A stretch of DNA of 22,968 nt, taken from the NCBI GenBank assembly GCA_014729015.1, contig WJKR01000008.1:1-22968 (forward strand), given 5' to 3'. The position numbers and the translations under genes were made by a program. The notes beneath the pieces were generated by a model. It made no database searches. It was not told the origin of the DNA and worked only from the letters and a program-made list of their open reading frames with translations. Positions 6,819 through 13,327 of this stretch are shown here, piece by piece; the first letter of the stretch is position 1, and every line of letters starts with the position of its first letter. The stretch comes from Candidatus Woesearchaeota archaeon. GTDB taxonomy: Archaea > Nanobdellota > Nanobdellia > Woesearchaeales > WJKR01.

Positions 6819-6826
6819 TTTTAAAA
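6819..6826 (-). promoter_or_regulatory. TATA-like element of tRNA-Thr
   Basis: TTTTAAAA on the minus strand, centre about 31 nt before the tRNA 5' end. It overlaps the stop codon of the upstream zinc-ribbon gene. Confidence 0.4.
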
Positions 6827-6979
6827 CTTTTGCCGTATCTCATCCAGAGAGAGCTGCCGCTGGCAGGACGGGCAGACCACGCGCTTCTTCCCCTTGTCGT
6901 CGCGCACCCATGTCCCTTTTATCTTCTGCAGGAACGTTCGTTCAACCTTCTCTTTGCAAATACTGCATTTCTGTGCCAT
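6821..6979 (-). CDS. Small zinc-ribbon protein (52 aa)
   Basis: The start is ATG 6979 and the stop TAA 6821-6823. The protein has two CxxC knuckles, CSIC at 5-8 and CPSC at 36-39, separated by a basic loop (RDDKGKKR). This is a four-Cys zinc ribbon of a type that often binds nucleic acid or ribosomes. The specific role is unknown. It starts 9 nt after the stop of the upstream helical-protein gene, so the two form a probable operon. The codon pattern and paired cysteines make it a convincing gene despite its size. Confidence 0.7.
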   Translation of the reverse strand: MAQKCSICKEKVERTFLQKIKGTWVRDDKGKKRVVCPSCQRQLSLDEIRQKF

Positions 6980-6988
6980 CACTGCTCA

Positions 6989-7303
6989 CTACTGGAATTC
7001 TGCATACGTATCGCTCAGCTCCTGATAGAGCTCCTTAACGTCGTGATAGGTCTTCTCGAGGGCCCAGTTCGCCTTGCCGATGGAGCGCTCGTTCGCGATG
7101 ACCATCTTGAGGTCGTTCGCGAGCCGCCCGACCAATCGGAGGTGCTCTTGGCACCGTGCAGGGTCCTCGTACGCCTGCTTCTCCAAGTTCTCCCTGATAG
7201 CTGCCAGGGACTTGCGCTCGTGCTCCGTCAAGCGGTACTTGACGAACTCCCGGTCCGCCCAGTCATTGGCCGACCAGTCAAGCGGGTCAGGACTGTACGG
7301 CAT
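6989..7303 (-). CDS. Hypothetical helical protein (104 aa)
   Basis: I do not recognise a family. The sequence starts MPYSPDPLDWSANDWADREF and continues as charged, mostly helical sequence to the end, with no membrane segment or cysteine pair. Start choice: ATG 7303 lies 25-26 nt from a TATA box at 7325-7332, matching the leaderless pattern of the window. ATGs at 7312 and 7309 would add two or three residues. It is followed after 9 nt by the 52-residue zinc-ribbon gene, so the two proteins may work together; that is inference from position only. Confidence 0.7.
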   Translation of the reverse strand: MPYSPDPLDWSANDWADREFVKYRLTEHERKSLAAIRENLEKQAYEDPARCQEHLRLVGRLANDLKMVIANERSIGKANWALEKTYHDVKELYQELSDTYAEFQ

Positions 7304-7324
7304 CACCATCATAAAGTAATACTG

Positions 7325-7332
7325 ATTTATTA
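7325..7332 (-). promoter_or_regulatory. TATA box of the helical-protein/zinc-ribbon operon
   Basis: ATTTATTA on the plus strand, TAATAAAT on the minus strand. It lies in the 42-nt gap after the M50 gene and points to ATG 7303. Confidence 0.5.
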
Positions 7333-7345
7333 GTTTTTGGGCGTT

Positions 7346-7930
7346 TCAGAGGAGGTAGCTCGCCATGATCAAGCCGATGCTCGCTACCAACAACAGCACG
7401 TAACCGGCAGTGTTCCATTGCATGGCCTGCACGCCATCAAAACCTCTGATGGGCAACAAGTTAAAAGCCGCGAGAAAAGCGTTGATCCTGACGCCGATCA
7501 TCCCAACGAAGGGCACCGCGAACAGCAACGGCAAGAAAACAACCGCTAACACCACGTTCGCCAAGGGACCCATCAACGCGATCAACCCGCGTTGCTTCTT
7601 GGAAAGGTGTCCCTGTATCCGCACCGCACCGGGCGCCGCGATGATGAACCCGAAGAAGCTCATCAGCACTGCCAAGAACAGCATGACATTATTCGCCCGG
7701 AAAGCAGCCGTGCATCCCAAGCGCAGCGCAGACACCTTGTGCGCCAATTCATGCGCCACGAACCCGAGGCCGACCGTCAGCAGGGAAGCGACGAACACCA
7801 TGAAGAAGCCCGGGGACAAGGACAAGCCACCACTCAGCAGGATGCCAAAGGCCAGGCTAATCAACAACCACGACTTCACGAGGTCGCGCGTCTCCTGCTG
7901 GGTAAACGTGATAATGGTGTGACGCATCAT
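7346..7930 (-). CDS. Site-2-protease-like M50 zinc metalloprotease, membrane
   Basis: An intramembrane or membrane-embedded zinc protease of the M50 (S2P/RseP-like) family. The zinc motif HELAH is at residues 60-64 inside a hydrophobic helix (VGLGFVAHELAHKVSAL). The third ligand is likely Asp165 in NLLPIRGFDG at 157-166, the equivalent of the family's LDG motif. Hydrophobic segments lie near 21-55, 82-103, 117-145 and 174-194. No PDZ domain is present, so this is the minimal core form (194 aa). ATG 7930 is chosen because a TATA box lies 27 nt upstream; GTG 7954 sits almost on that box. The substrate is unknown. Confidence 0.85.
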   Translation of the reverse strand: MMRHTIITFTQQETRDLVKSWLLISLAFGILLSGGLSLSPGFFMVFVASLLTVGLGFVAHELAHKVSALRLGCTAAFRANNVMLFLAVLMSFFGFIIAAPGAVRIQGHLSKKQRGLIALMGPLANVVLAVVFLPLLFAVPFVGMIGVRINAFLAAFNLLPIRGFDGVQAMQWNTAGYVLLLVASIGLIMASYLL

Positions 7931-7952
7931 ACCCTCGCAACAACCAACGGAC

Positions 7953-7961
7953 ACTTAAAAA
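7953..7961 (-). promoter_or_regulatory. TATA box of the M50 protease gene
   Basis: TTTTTAAGT on the minus strand, centre 27 nt from ATG 7930. Confidence 0.5.
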
Positions 7962-8000
7962 CCTGCTGTCACCATCCCGGAAGGGTGAAGCAACGAGAAC

Positions 8001-8009
8001 TTATTTATA
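8001..8009 (+). promoter_or_regulatory. TATA box of the small membrane-protein gene
   Basis: TTATTTATA, centre 27 nt before ATG 8032. It forms a divergent promoter pair with the M50 gene. Confidence 0.55.
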
Positions 8010-8031
8010 GGAGTACCTCCTCCGTACACCT

Positions 8032-8343
8032 ATGCGTGAGAGGCTCGCCTTAACCACAACATTGCTCTGCCAAGCGTTCTTTCTAGGACTCGTCATCACC
8101 ACCGCAGCGCTCGCACGGTCATTGTGGTTCGCCCTGTTCTGGGTCTCCACCATCGCTACGCTCGTCCTCGTCATGGCCAAGAAGCGCTGGACAAGCACGG
8201 CGTGGCTGGCGTTCGGGTCGTTCAGCACCGCATTGATCACCGGCGTGCTGCTCTCATTGCACATCCTCCACGACGCCATAGGAGTCGGCGTCAGCGTGAT
8301 GGGATTGTTGTTCATCGCGGCGATCGACAACGCATTACCGTAA
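8032..8343 (+). CDS. Small four-helix membrane protein (103 aa)
   Basis: Four hydrophobic segments are seen, at about 6-27, 31-49, 57-77 and 80-96, with a basic KKRW loop between helices 2 and 3. There is no recognised family or catalytic motif. The start is leaderless from the TATA box at 8001-8009. It is divergent from the M50 protease gene, with about 100 nt between starts. Its last 9 nt overlap the 3' end of nucS on the other strand. A possible partner of the protease, but only by position. Confidence 0.7.
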   Translation: MRERLALTTTLLCQAFFLGLVITTAALARSLWFALFWVSTIATLVLVMAKKRWTSTAWLAFGSFSTALITGVLLSLHILHDAIGVGVSVMGLLFIAAIDNALP

Positions 8344-9072
8344 AAAAGCATCTAATGCTCGTTGATCCTTGTTGTACCGCTCCAAGCGCTTCGGCGGCTC
8401 TACGACTACATGCCGGAAACCCCATTGCTGTAACATGCCGAGCGCGTTCGTCGAGATAGAAGGGCTGGCCATGACGCCCTTCACTTTCCCTGTTCCTTTC
8501 AAGTCCTTCATTTTTTCCACGTAGCGGCGCAGCTGCGTCACGCACGCGAGGGAAGCAGTGTATCTTTTGCACTCCACCACGACCAGGTTGCCCTTGCCGT
8601 CATGGCCGAAAACGTCGATGAACCCGAACTTGGTGTGCTCCTCCCGAGAAACAGGCCTGAAATCATCGCTGATTAACGAAGGCTGCGTCTTGATCATGTC
8701 GCTCATGTCCTTCTCATTCCCTTGCAAGAACTGTTTCTGGCCGTCCTCGAGCTTCTTGGTCATCAGGTCATGTACCTTGAACAGCTCGACGTCCAAGTAG
8801 TCCTTGCCGCTCTTCGCCTTCAACAACAAGTGGCCTTGGTGCTTCTCCACCCGTATCTCAGCGCCGGGCTTCAAGTAATTGATGGGATTGCCGTTAATGG
8901 GCTGGTGGATGATCAGCGTCTGGTCTTCCTTGATGAGGATGACCCGGTCCCCTTGGGGCAAGAAAGCCTCGGCCCTGCCCGAATACCGGATTTCACAACT
9001 GCAGAAGAAGACGAGCACTTGGTGCGCGGCCAATGCTCGTTCAAACAATTCCAGAAAATCAGCTTGTTCCAT
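8335..9072 (-). CDS. nucS: NucS/EndoMS mismatch-specific endonuclease
   Basis: This family cuts both strands at mismatched bases, acting in non-canonical mismatch repair in archaea and actinobacteria; it was also described as a single-strand branch nuclease. The N-terminal half (1-110) is a beta-rich binding domain with GRAEAFLPQGDRVI near 32-45 and INYLKPGAEIRVE near 64-76. The C-terminal half is a RecB-like PD-(D/E)xK nuclease with Asp153 (FIDVFG), Glu167 and Lys169 (VVVECKR). Length is 245 aa, usual for the family. ATG 9072 is preceded by GGTGG and a TATA-like box 40 nt upstream; further upstream codons lack a coherent domain. The gene ends tail-to-tail over the neighbouring membrane-protein gene by 9 nt. 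Confidence 0.92.
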   Translation of the reverse strand: MEQADFLELFERALAAHQVLVFFCSCEIRYSGRAEAFLPQGDRVILIKEDQTLIIHQPINGNPINYLKPGAEIRVEKHQGHLLLKAKSGKDYLDVELFKVHDLMTKKLEDGQKQFLQGNEKDMSDMIKTQPSLISDDFRPVSREEHTKFGFIDVFGHDGKGNLVVVECKRYTASLACVTQLRRYVEKMKDLKGTGKVKGVMASPSISTNALGMLQQWGFRHVVVEPPKRLERYNKDQRALDAFLR

Positions 9073-9108
9073 ACCTCCACCTGACAAGCGCAACGAAAAC
9101 CAACAATC

Positions 9109-9116
9109 TTTAAAAA
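9109..9116 (-). promoter_or_regulatory. TATA-like box of nucS
   Basis: TTTTAAAG on the minus strand. Predicted start is near 9086, giving a leader of about 14 nt that holds GGTGG (9077-9081). Confidence 0.45.
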
Positions 9117-9143
9117 AGATGCGGTCAGCAACACACCAGAACA

Positions 9144-9151
9144 TTTATAAA
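9144..9151 (+). promoter_or_regulatory. TATA box of tRNA-Pro and the eL43 operon
   Basis: TTTATAAA. Predicted transcription start is near 9174, about 20 nt before the tRNA. No other TATA box is seen before eL43. Confidence 0.6.
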
Positions 9152-9194
9152 GCGAATGGGGTTCTCACACACCTACGATTCCACAGCAGCAAAG

Positions 9195-9310
9195 GGGGCT
9201 GTGGGGTAACTTGGCTATCCTTTTCGGTTTGGGCTGCCCGCAGCGCCCCGCACAAAAGGGTCGTGGGTGCAAGAAGCCGAATGATCCCGGTTCAAATCCG
9301 GGCAGCCCCA
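9195..9310 (+). tRNA. tRNA-Pro(TGG) with an intron
   Basis: The acceptor is GGGGCTG/CAGCCCC with discriminator A at 9310. The D arm is GGGT...ATCC. The anticodon stem is TTCGG (9223-9227)/CCGAA (9277-9281). The loop is TTTGGG before the intron and G after it, giving anticodon TGG at 9230-9232. The T arm is CCCGG-TTCAAAT-CCGGG. CCA is not encoded. The eL43 start codon is only 24 nt after the tRNA, so the two are probably on one primary transcript. Confidence 0.92.
9234..9275 (+). other. Canonical 37/38 intron of tRNA-Pro (42 nt)
   Basis: A complete bulge-helix-bulge can be drawn. The outer helix is the anticodon stem. The central helix is TTTG/CAAG (one G-U). The bulges are GG|C and AA|G, and the inner helix is TGCCC/GGGTG. 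The cut sites fall at positions 37/38, the usual archaeal site. Confidence 0.85.
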
Positions 9311-9333
9311 TCCGCTCCCAGAGGACGAACATC

Positions 9334-9594
9334 ATGGCAACCAAGAAAACCTTGTTCGGATCGGTCAAGCGCTTCGGCTCACGATACGGCCGGACGCTCA
9401 GGCAAAAAATCGGCAAGGTCGAACACCTCCAGAAGAAGCAGTACGCCTGTCCTATCTGCCACTACAAGAAGGTCAAGCGCGTCAGCAAAGGCGTCTGGTC
9501 CTGCGAAAAGTGCGGTGCGAAGTTCACAAGCAAAGCGTACACCATCACCAAGCAACCATCATTGAAAGAAGCGGAAGAGGAGGAGGCGACATGA
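9334..9594 (+). CDS. rpl37ae: Large-subunit ribosomal protein eL43 (L37Ae)
   Basis: This zinc-ribbon ribosomal protein of archaea and eukaryotes has zinc ligands Cys39, Cys42, Cys57 and Cys60 (CPIC...CEKC). The typical N-terminus (TKKTLFGSVKRFGSRYG) comes before the zinc ribbon. It is 86 aa with an acidic tail (EAEEEEAT). ATG 9334 is the natural start; an upstream extension would run through the tRNA. Its stop overlaps the rpo12 start as ATGA. It is the first protein gene in a conserved archaeal gene order with rpo12, pcc1, prefoldin beta and UPF0147. Confidence 0.95.
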   Translation: MATKKTLFGSVKRFGSRYGRTLRQKIGKVEHLQKKQYACPICHYKKVKRVSKGVWSCEKCGAKFTSKAYTITKQPSLKEAEEEEAT

Positions 9595-9728
9595 CCGAGT
9601 ACAAGTGCTTCAACTGCGCGAAGACACTGACAGACACACACATCAGGAAGAAGATCAGGTGCGTGTACTGCGGCTCAAAGATCATCTTCAAGCCACGCAC
9701 CACCGTGACACACGTGAAAGCACGATGA
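9591..9728 (+). CDS. rpo12: DNA-directed RNA polymerase subunit Rpo12 (RpoP)
   Basis: The small zinc-binding subunit of archaeal RNA polymerase, the counterpart of eukaryotic Rpb12. It is 45 aa, with Cys6, Cys9, Cys24 and Cys27 (CFNC...CVYC) and the conserved IRCxYCGSKIIFKPR block. The ATGA overlap with eL43 at its start and another with pcc1 at its end show tight translational coupling. Confidence 0.95.
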   Translation: MTEYKCFNCAKTLTDTHIRKKIRCVYCGSKIIFKPRTTVTHVKAR

Positions 9729-9961
9729 TCAACGCGTCCATCACGTTCCCGGACAAGACAAGGACTGCCGCGAAGGTGTTCGCACCAGAAGAGAAACGAT
9801 TGCTCAACGGCCGCGCGTCCTACGACGTCACCGAAGACCAGGACGGCGTCACCATCACCGCCCAAGCGCAGGACGCCACGGCGATGCGAGCCGTGCTGAA
9901 CAGCGTCTGCAAGACGCTCATCATCTACGAAAAGGCGAACAAGGTCGTACACTATGAGTGA
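9725..9961 (+). CDS. pcc1: KEOPS complex subunit Pcc1
   Basis: A 78-aa protein that matches the small dimerising subunit of KEOPS, the complex that makes t6A at position 37 of ANN-decoding tRNAs. The N-terminal beta hairpin part reads MINASITFPD. The helix DATAMRAVLNSVCKTLIIYE near 50-70 fits the family pattern in which DxxAxRAxLNS precedes a hydrophobic helix. It overlaps rpo12 by ATGA and the prefoldin gene by 8 nt. Its place between rpo12 and prefoldin beta is the common archaeal order and supports the call. Confidence 0.88.
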   Translation: MINASITFPDKTRTAAKVFAPEEKRLLNGRASYDVTEDQDGVTITAQAQDATAMRAVLNSVCKTLIIYEKANKVVHYE

Positions 9962-10271
9962 GGAACCAACACAACAACTCATGCAACTCGAGCAGAGGCT
10001 CGAGCAGCTCCACCTCCAGAAAAAGCAGTTCCAGCAGCAACGCAGCGAGGCAGAAGCGGCGGTCAACGCGCTCGGGACGAGCAAGGAATCGTTCAAGATC
10101 ATCGGCAACCTCATGATCAAACAATCCGCGGCGCAGCTCAAGAAAGAGCTCGAAGAACAGCAGGAAACCCTCCACGTCAGGATCGCGAGCATCGAGAAAC
10201 AAGAAGAGAAGATGCGCGGCCAGCTCAAGGACGTGCAGCAGTCATTGATGAAGAAACACAAGAAGAAGTGA
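9954..10271 (+). CDS. pfdB: Prefoldin beta subunit
   Basis: A subunit of the hexameric jellyfish-shaped chaperone that passes unfolded proteins to the thermosome. Its 105 residues form two long coiled-coil helices, at about 3-45 and 67-102. The central GTSKESFKIIGNLMIKQS region at 41-58 is the beta-hairpin part with the family pattern of a short acidic/aromatic turn before 'IG.l.i'. The C-terminus is very basic (KKHKKK). It starts inside the end of pcc1. The stop codon region TGATGC also supplies GTGAT as a possible ribosome-binding site for the next gene. Confidence 0.92.
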   Translation: MSEEPTQQLMQLEQRLEQLHLQKKQFQQQRSEAEAAVNALGTSKESFKIIGNLMIKQSAAQLKKELEEQQETLHVRIASIEKQEEKMRGQLKDVQQSLMKKHKKK

Positions 10272-10277
10272 TGCGGC

Positions 10278-10529
10278 ATGGAACAGGAAACCCAAGAAGT
10301 AGTAGCGCTCCTAGAAGAACTGCAACAAGACAACACCGTGCCCCGGAACGTGAAGATCAAGCTGCAGGAGATGCAACAGCAACTGCAATCAGACAACGGC
10401 GAGCTATCATTGAAGATTAACCGCATCCTCAGCGAGGTCGAGGAGATCGCTAACGACATCAACCTCCCCATGTTCATCAGGACGCAAATATGGAACCTGA
10501 CCAGCATGCTCGAAAGCATCAACACATGA
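10278..10529 (+). CDS. UPF0147 family protein
   Basis: An 83-aa helical protein conserved in archaea; its function is not established. Family-like features are the repeated amphipathic helices, DNTVPRNVKIKLQE at 17-30 and NDINLPMFIRTQIWNLTSML near 58-77. It starts 6 nt after the prefoldin stop, with GTGAT just upstream, and ends the operon. Its stop codon abuts the stop codon of the convergent MscS-like gene with no base between, so there is no room for a separate terminator. Confidence 0.88.
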   Translation: MEQETQEVVALLEELQQDNTVPRNVKIKLQEMQQQLQSDNGELSLKINRILSEVEEIANDINLPMFIRTQIWNLTSMLESINT

Positions 10530-11081
10530 CTACCGCTTCTTAACCGCGTACTCCTCGCTGAGAAACAGCCTGTTCGGGACGCGCACCACGTCATCCCCTT
10601 CTCGGAGCTGGACCGATGTCAGCGTGAGCCGCAGCACCGTCCCCTTCACGCCCCGCACCGCAATCATGCTCCCCTTCCAGAAAGGACGCTTCGTCCTGAT
10701 GATGAAAGCGGCGAACACGTTCGGCAGGAAATCCTTGAGGGCGAGCAAGAACGAGACGAGGACGATAACCGCAGCGACGCCCGCGATGACCAGCAAGACG
10801 ATCGAGGTCAGATTGAGGAACTCCAAGGCAACGATGACGCTCGCCACATAGACGCACACGCTCAGCAGAGTGCTCAGGTTCCTCTCCAAAAAGAAGGAGT
10901 GCCCAGTAGCCGCACGCACATGCTGGTCAACCCCGAAGGAGTGCAACAAGGTCCTGAGCAAGAGCCCGGCGAGCCGTCCGATGAGGAATCCGATGAACAA
11001 AGCCAGGAGTGCGCTGACCGACTGCACAACCAACGGGTGTTTTTCGAGCGAGGCGATGAAAGCCGACAAGGCGATAACCAT
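10530..11081 (-). CDS. MscS-family small-conductance mechanosensitive channel-like protein, short form
   Basis: Three hydrophobic segments (about 17-44, 72-92 and 95-117) lead into a beta domain with KGSMIAVRGVKGTVLRLTL and VVRVPNRLFL. The beta domain and its PN motif are typical of MscS, a channel that opens under membrane tension. The protein is short (183 aa) and lacks the C-terminal alpha/beta cage domain of E. coli MscS. The start is leaderless, with TTTTAAA 26 nt upstream. The stop TAG (10530-10532) touches the UPF0147 stop. Whether this short form makes a tension-gated pore is not shown by the sequence. Confidence 0.8.
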   Translation of the reverse strand: MVIALSAFIASLEKHPLVVQSVSALLALFIGFLIGRLAGLLLRTLLHSFGVDQHVRAATGHSFFLERNLSTLLSVCVYVASVIVALEFLNLTSIVLLVIAGVAAVIVLVSFLLALKDFLPNVFAAFIIRTKRPFWKGSMIAVRGVKGTVLRLTLTSVQLREGDDVVRVPNRLFLSEEYAVKKR

Positions 11082-11103
11082 AGCGCACCAAAATCACGCA
11101 TCG

Positions 11104-11110
11104 TTTAAAA
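11104..11110 (-). promoter_or_regulatory. TATA box of the MscS-like gene
   Basis: TTTTAAA on the minus strand, centre 26 nt from ATG 11081. Confidence 0.5.
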
Positions 11111-11161
11111 GCTTTCTCCTGAAAAACGCCATTGCCACGGGCAAAGACAAGCCTCACTCAC

Positions 11162-11830
11162 CTAAACGTCATGGTCCGCTGCGCGCCTAAGATTTGCGAT
11201 AGCCTTTGCCGGGTTTCGCGAGCCATAGACAGCCGCCCCAGCAACGATGATATCCGCCCCTGCATTGATCACGAATGCCGCGGTGACCGGGTTCATGCCA
11301 CCATCGACCTGCACGAGCACATGCGGAAAGTGATACTTGATGAACACGATCTTCTCCACCACGCCGGGGATGAACTGCTGGCCCGCCTTGCCCGGCCGCA
11401 CGCTCATGATCAGCACGTAATCAACGAGCGGAAGGTATGGGAGTATCTTGTCCAGCGGCGTTTCGGGATTGAGAGAGATGCCGACCTTGACGTCGTGGCG
11501 TTGCAGCCTGCTCAACAACGCTTCGGGATCCTTCGCCGCCTCGACATGGAAGGCAAGCATGTTCGCCCCTGCCCGTACGAACTCCATGTAGCGGTCATCA
11601 GGATTATTAATCATGATATGCACGTCGAGCGGTAAGACCGTCTTGATACGCTTGACCTGGCCGGGATCGTTCCACAACGTCGTTTCCGGGACGAACTCTC
11701 CATCCATGACGTCGACGTGCAACAAGTCAGCCCCGCCGCGCTCCGCGACGGCGACCGCTGCTCGTACGGCCTCTGGCGTGTCATGGCCCGCCGCGAGGAG
11801 TGAGGGCGAGATGAGGATGCGTCGTGACAT
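11162..11830 (-). CDS. rpe: Ribulose-phosphate 3-epimerase
   Basis: It interconverts ribulose 5-phosphate and xylulose 5-phosphate. The protein is a 222-aa TIM barrel. Metal ligands are His38 and Asp40 (HVDVMDG), His71 (DVHIM) and Asp176 (VQVDGGMN); Asp40 and Asp176 are the catalytic acid/base pair. ISPSLLA at 7-13 and a phosphate-binding GA(A)VYGS near 198-204 are also seen. ATG 11830 is leaderless with the TATA box 26 nt upstream. The gene is divergent from rpiB; the start codons are 78 nt apart, so the two may be regulated together. Confidence 0.95.
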   Translation of the reverse strand: MSRRILISPSLLAAGHDTPEAVRAAVAVAERGGADLLHVDVMDGEFVPETTLWNDPGQVKRIKTVLPLDVHIMINNPDDRYMEFVRAGANMLAFHVEAAKDPEALLSRLQRHDVKVGISLNPETPLDKILPYLPLVDYVLIMSVRPGKAGQQFIPGVVEKIVFIKYHFPHVLVQVDGGMNPVTAAFVINAGADIIVAGAAVYGSRNPAKAIANLRRAADHDV

Positions 11831-11852
11831 ACGTCTTTCCCAACAAAGCGCG

Positions 11853-11860
11853 TTTATATA
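11853..11860 (-). promoter_or_regulatory. rpe TATA box
   Basis: TATATAAA on the minus strand, about 26 nt from ATG 11830. Confidence 0.6.
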
Positions 11861-11878
11861 GGTTTTGTTGTCATAAAG

Positions 11879-11886
11879 CATAAATA
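11879..11886 (+). promoter_or_regulatory. rpiB TATA box
   Basis: CATAAATA, centre 26 nt before ATG 11909. It lies 18 nt from the rpe TATA box, so the two promoters share their upstream DNA. Confidence 0.5.
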
Positions 11887-11908
11887 GTCGTGCTGCTGAA
11901 AACAGGTG

Positions 11909-12337
11909 ATGGTAGTCATCATCGGCGCCGACCACGCAGGGTTCTCGTTAAAGGAGAAAGTCAAGGATTGCGTCCCAAGCAGGGTCGTCGATCGTTCACC
12001 GACGCTGATTCCGGGCGATGATTACCCTGACATCGCCAAGCAGGTCGCGAAAGAGGTCGTGCAGCAAGGAGTGAAGGGTGTGTTGGTGTGCGGCTCGGGC
12101 ATCGGGATGAGCATCGCCGCGAACAAGGTGCGGGGGGTGCGCGCAGCGGTGTGCAGGGACGTCGGCGACGCAGTCAACGCAAGACAGCACAACGATGCGA
12201 ACATCCTCTGCCTGGGCGGTAGGGTCACCGGGACTGACACTGCGAGGCACATCATCGACGCCTTCTTCTCGACGCGATTCGCGGGCGCGACGAGGAGTGG
12301 TGCGCGTCACGGGCGGCGCGTGCGAAAACTAGGATAA
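11909..12337 (+). CDS. rpiB: Ribose-5-phosphate isomerase B
   Basis: It interconverts ribose 5-phosphate and ribulose 5-phosphate. Seen: GADHAGF at 6-12 (Asp8, His9), DYPDIA at 38-43, CGSGIGMSIAANK with the catalytic Cys61, and ARQHNDANILCLGGR near 91-105. This is the bacterial-type RpiB, not the RpiA common in archaea. ATG 11909 is leaderless. The adjacent GTG 11906 would add one residue. The tail from about 124 is Arg/Gly-rich. The 3' end overlaps the convergent tktC by 9 nt. Confidence 0.93.
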   Translation: MVVIIGADHAGFSLKEKVKDCVPSRVVDRSPTLIPGDDYPDIAKQVAKEVVQQGVKGVLVCGSGIGMSIAANKVRGVRAAVCRDVGDAVNARQHNDANILCLGGRVTGTDTARHIIDAFFSTRFAGATRSGARHGRRVRKLG

Positions 12338-13327
12338 CTGTTTGGTGATGCGGCGCGCGATGGTGGCGGCGTCCAGGCCGTGCTTCTTGTACAGCTGTCC
12401 TGGCGTCCCGGACTCGCCGAACAAGTCTCGTACACCCATTCGGAGGAGGGGCGCGGCAGGCTTCTTCGCGAGCGCTTCTGCGACTGCTGACCCGAAACCG
12501 CCGATAATGTTGTGGTCTTCTAGCGTCACCACTACCTTACTGTTCTTCGCTGCAGCCAAAACTGCTCGCTCGTCGAGCGGCTTGATCGTGCCGAAATGGG
12601 TGACACTTGCTGACCACTTCTTCTGCCACAAAAGCTTCGCGGCTTCCAATGCGGTGAACGCCATCGTGCCTGTTGTTAAGATGGCAACGTCCGTCCCTTT
12701 CAGCAACGGCAGTGCTCTGCCGATGACGTACGGAGTGGATTTCTTTGTGAGCAACGGTGTTTTTGCTCGCACCAATCGCAAGTACGTCGGTTCTTTTACG
12801 GCAACACTCTTCGCAATCGCCTTTGCCGCCTCTGCCGCGTCGAGAGGACTCAGCACGGTCATGCCCGGCAATCCTCTCATGAGCGAGACGTCTTCCAACG
12901 CTTGGTGCGTCGCGCCGTCAGGCCCGGTAGCGAGGCCTGCATGGCTGCCGACGACGATGACGGGTTGCTTGCTCATCGCGACTTGCACCCTGATGAAGTC
13001 CCAGTTCCTTCCCGGGCTGAACACGGCGAAACTCGTGGCGACGGGGAGGAATCCTTCGCTGGCCAACCCTACCGCGACGCCTACTAGTGATTGTTCTGCG
13101 ACGCCGACGTCGATAAACCGCTGCGGGTATTGTTTCCTGAAGCCGTCCAAGCAGGTTGATCCTCCAAGGTTCGCGGTGAGCGCGATGACGCGGTCGTTCT
13201 TCTTCGCCGCTGCGAGGAGCCCTTGTCCGAACCCTTCCCTCGTGGCGGCCCGCTCGAGTGTCACGTCACCATGCCACCACGCGGCCACTTCTCGGCGCAG
13301 CCCCTTCGCGAGCACGGGTTTGGTCAT
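12329..13327 (-). CDS. Transketolase, C-terminal subunit
   Basis: This is the pyrimidine-binding plus C-terminal half of a split transketolase, the arrangement common in archaea. The catalytic Glu78 is in FIDVGVAEQS, which protonates the thiamine diphosphate ring. PVATSFAVFSPGRNWDFIR near 95-113 is the family block around the cofactor. SHAGLATGPDGATHQALEDV and a C-terminal domain with LEDHNIIGGFGSAVAEAL follow. At 332 aa it is a normal length. It starts by ATGA overlap with the N-terminal subunit gene, so production of both halves is coupled. The stop is TAG. Confidence 0.93.
   Translation of the reverse strand: MTKPVLAKGLRREVAAWWHGDVTLERAATREGFGQGLLAAAKKNDRVIALTANLGGSTCLDGFRKQYPQRFIDVGVAEQSLVGVAVGLASEGFLPVATSFAVFSPGRNWDFIRVQVAMSKQPVIVVGSHAGLATGPDGATHQALEDVSLMRGLPGMTVLSPLDAAEAAKAIAKSVAVKEPTYLRLVRAKTPLLTKKSTPYVIGRALPLLKGTDVAILTTGTMAFTALEAAKLLWQKKWSASVTHFGTIKPLDERAVLAAAKNSKVVVTLEDHNIIGGFGSAVAEALAKKPAAPLLRMGVRDLFGESGTPGQLYKKHGLDAATIARRITKQLS

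Noticed and set aside
9211..9333. N-terminal extension of eL43
   Set aside because: It translates tRNA-Pro sequence; eL43 begins with the family-typical start at ATG 9334.
9954..10271. Short repeats in the prefoldin gene (GCTCGAGCAG-like) as a DNA element
   Set aside because: They come from repeated Leu-Glu-Gln codons of the coiled coil.
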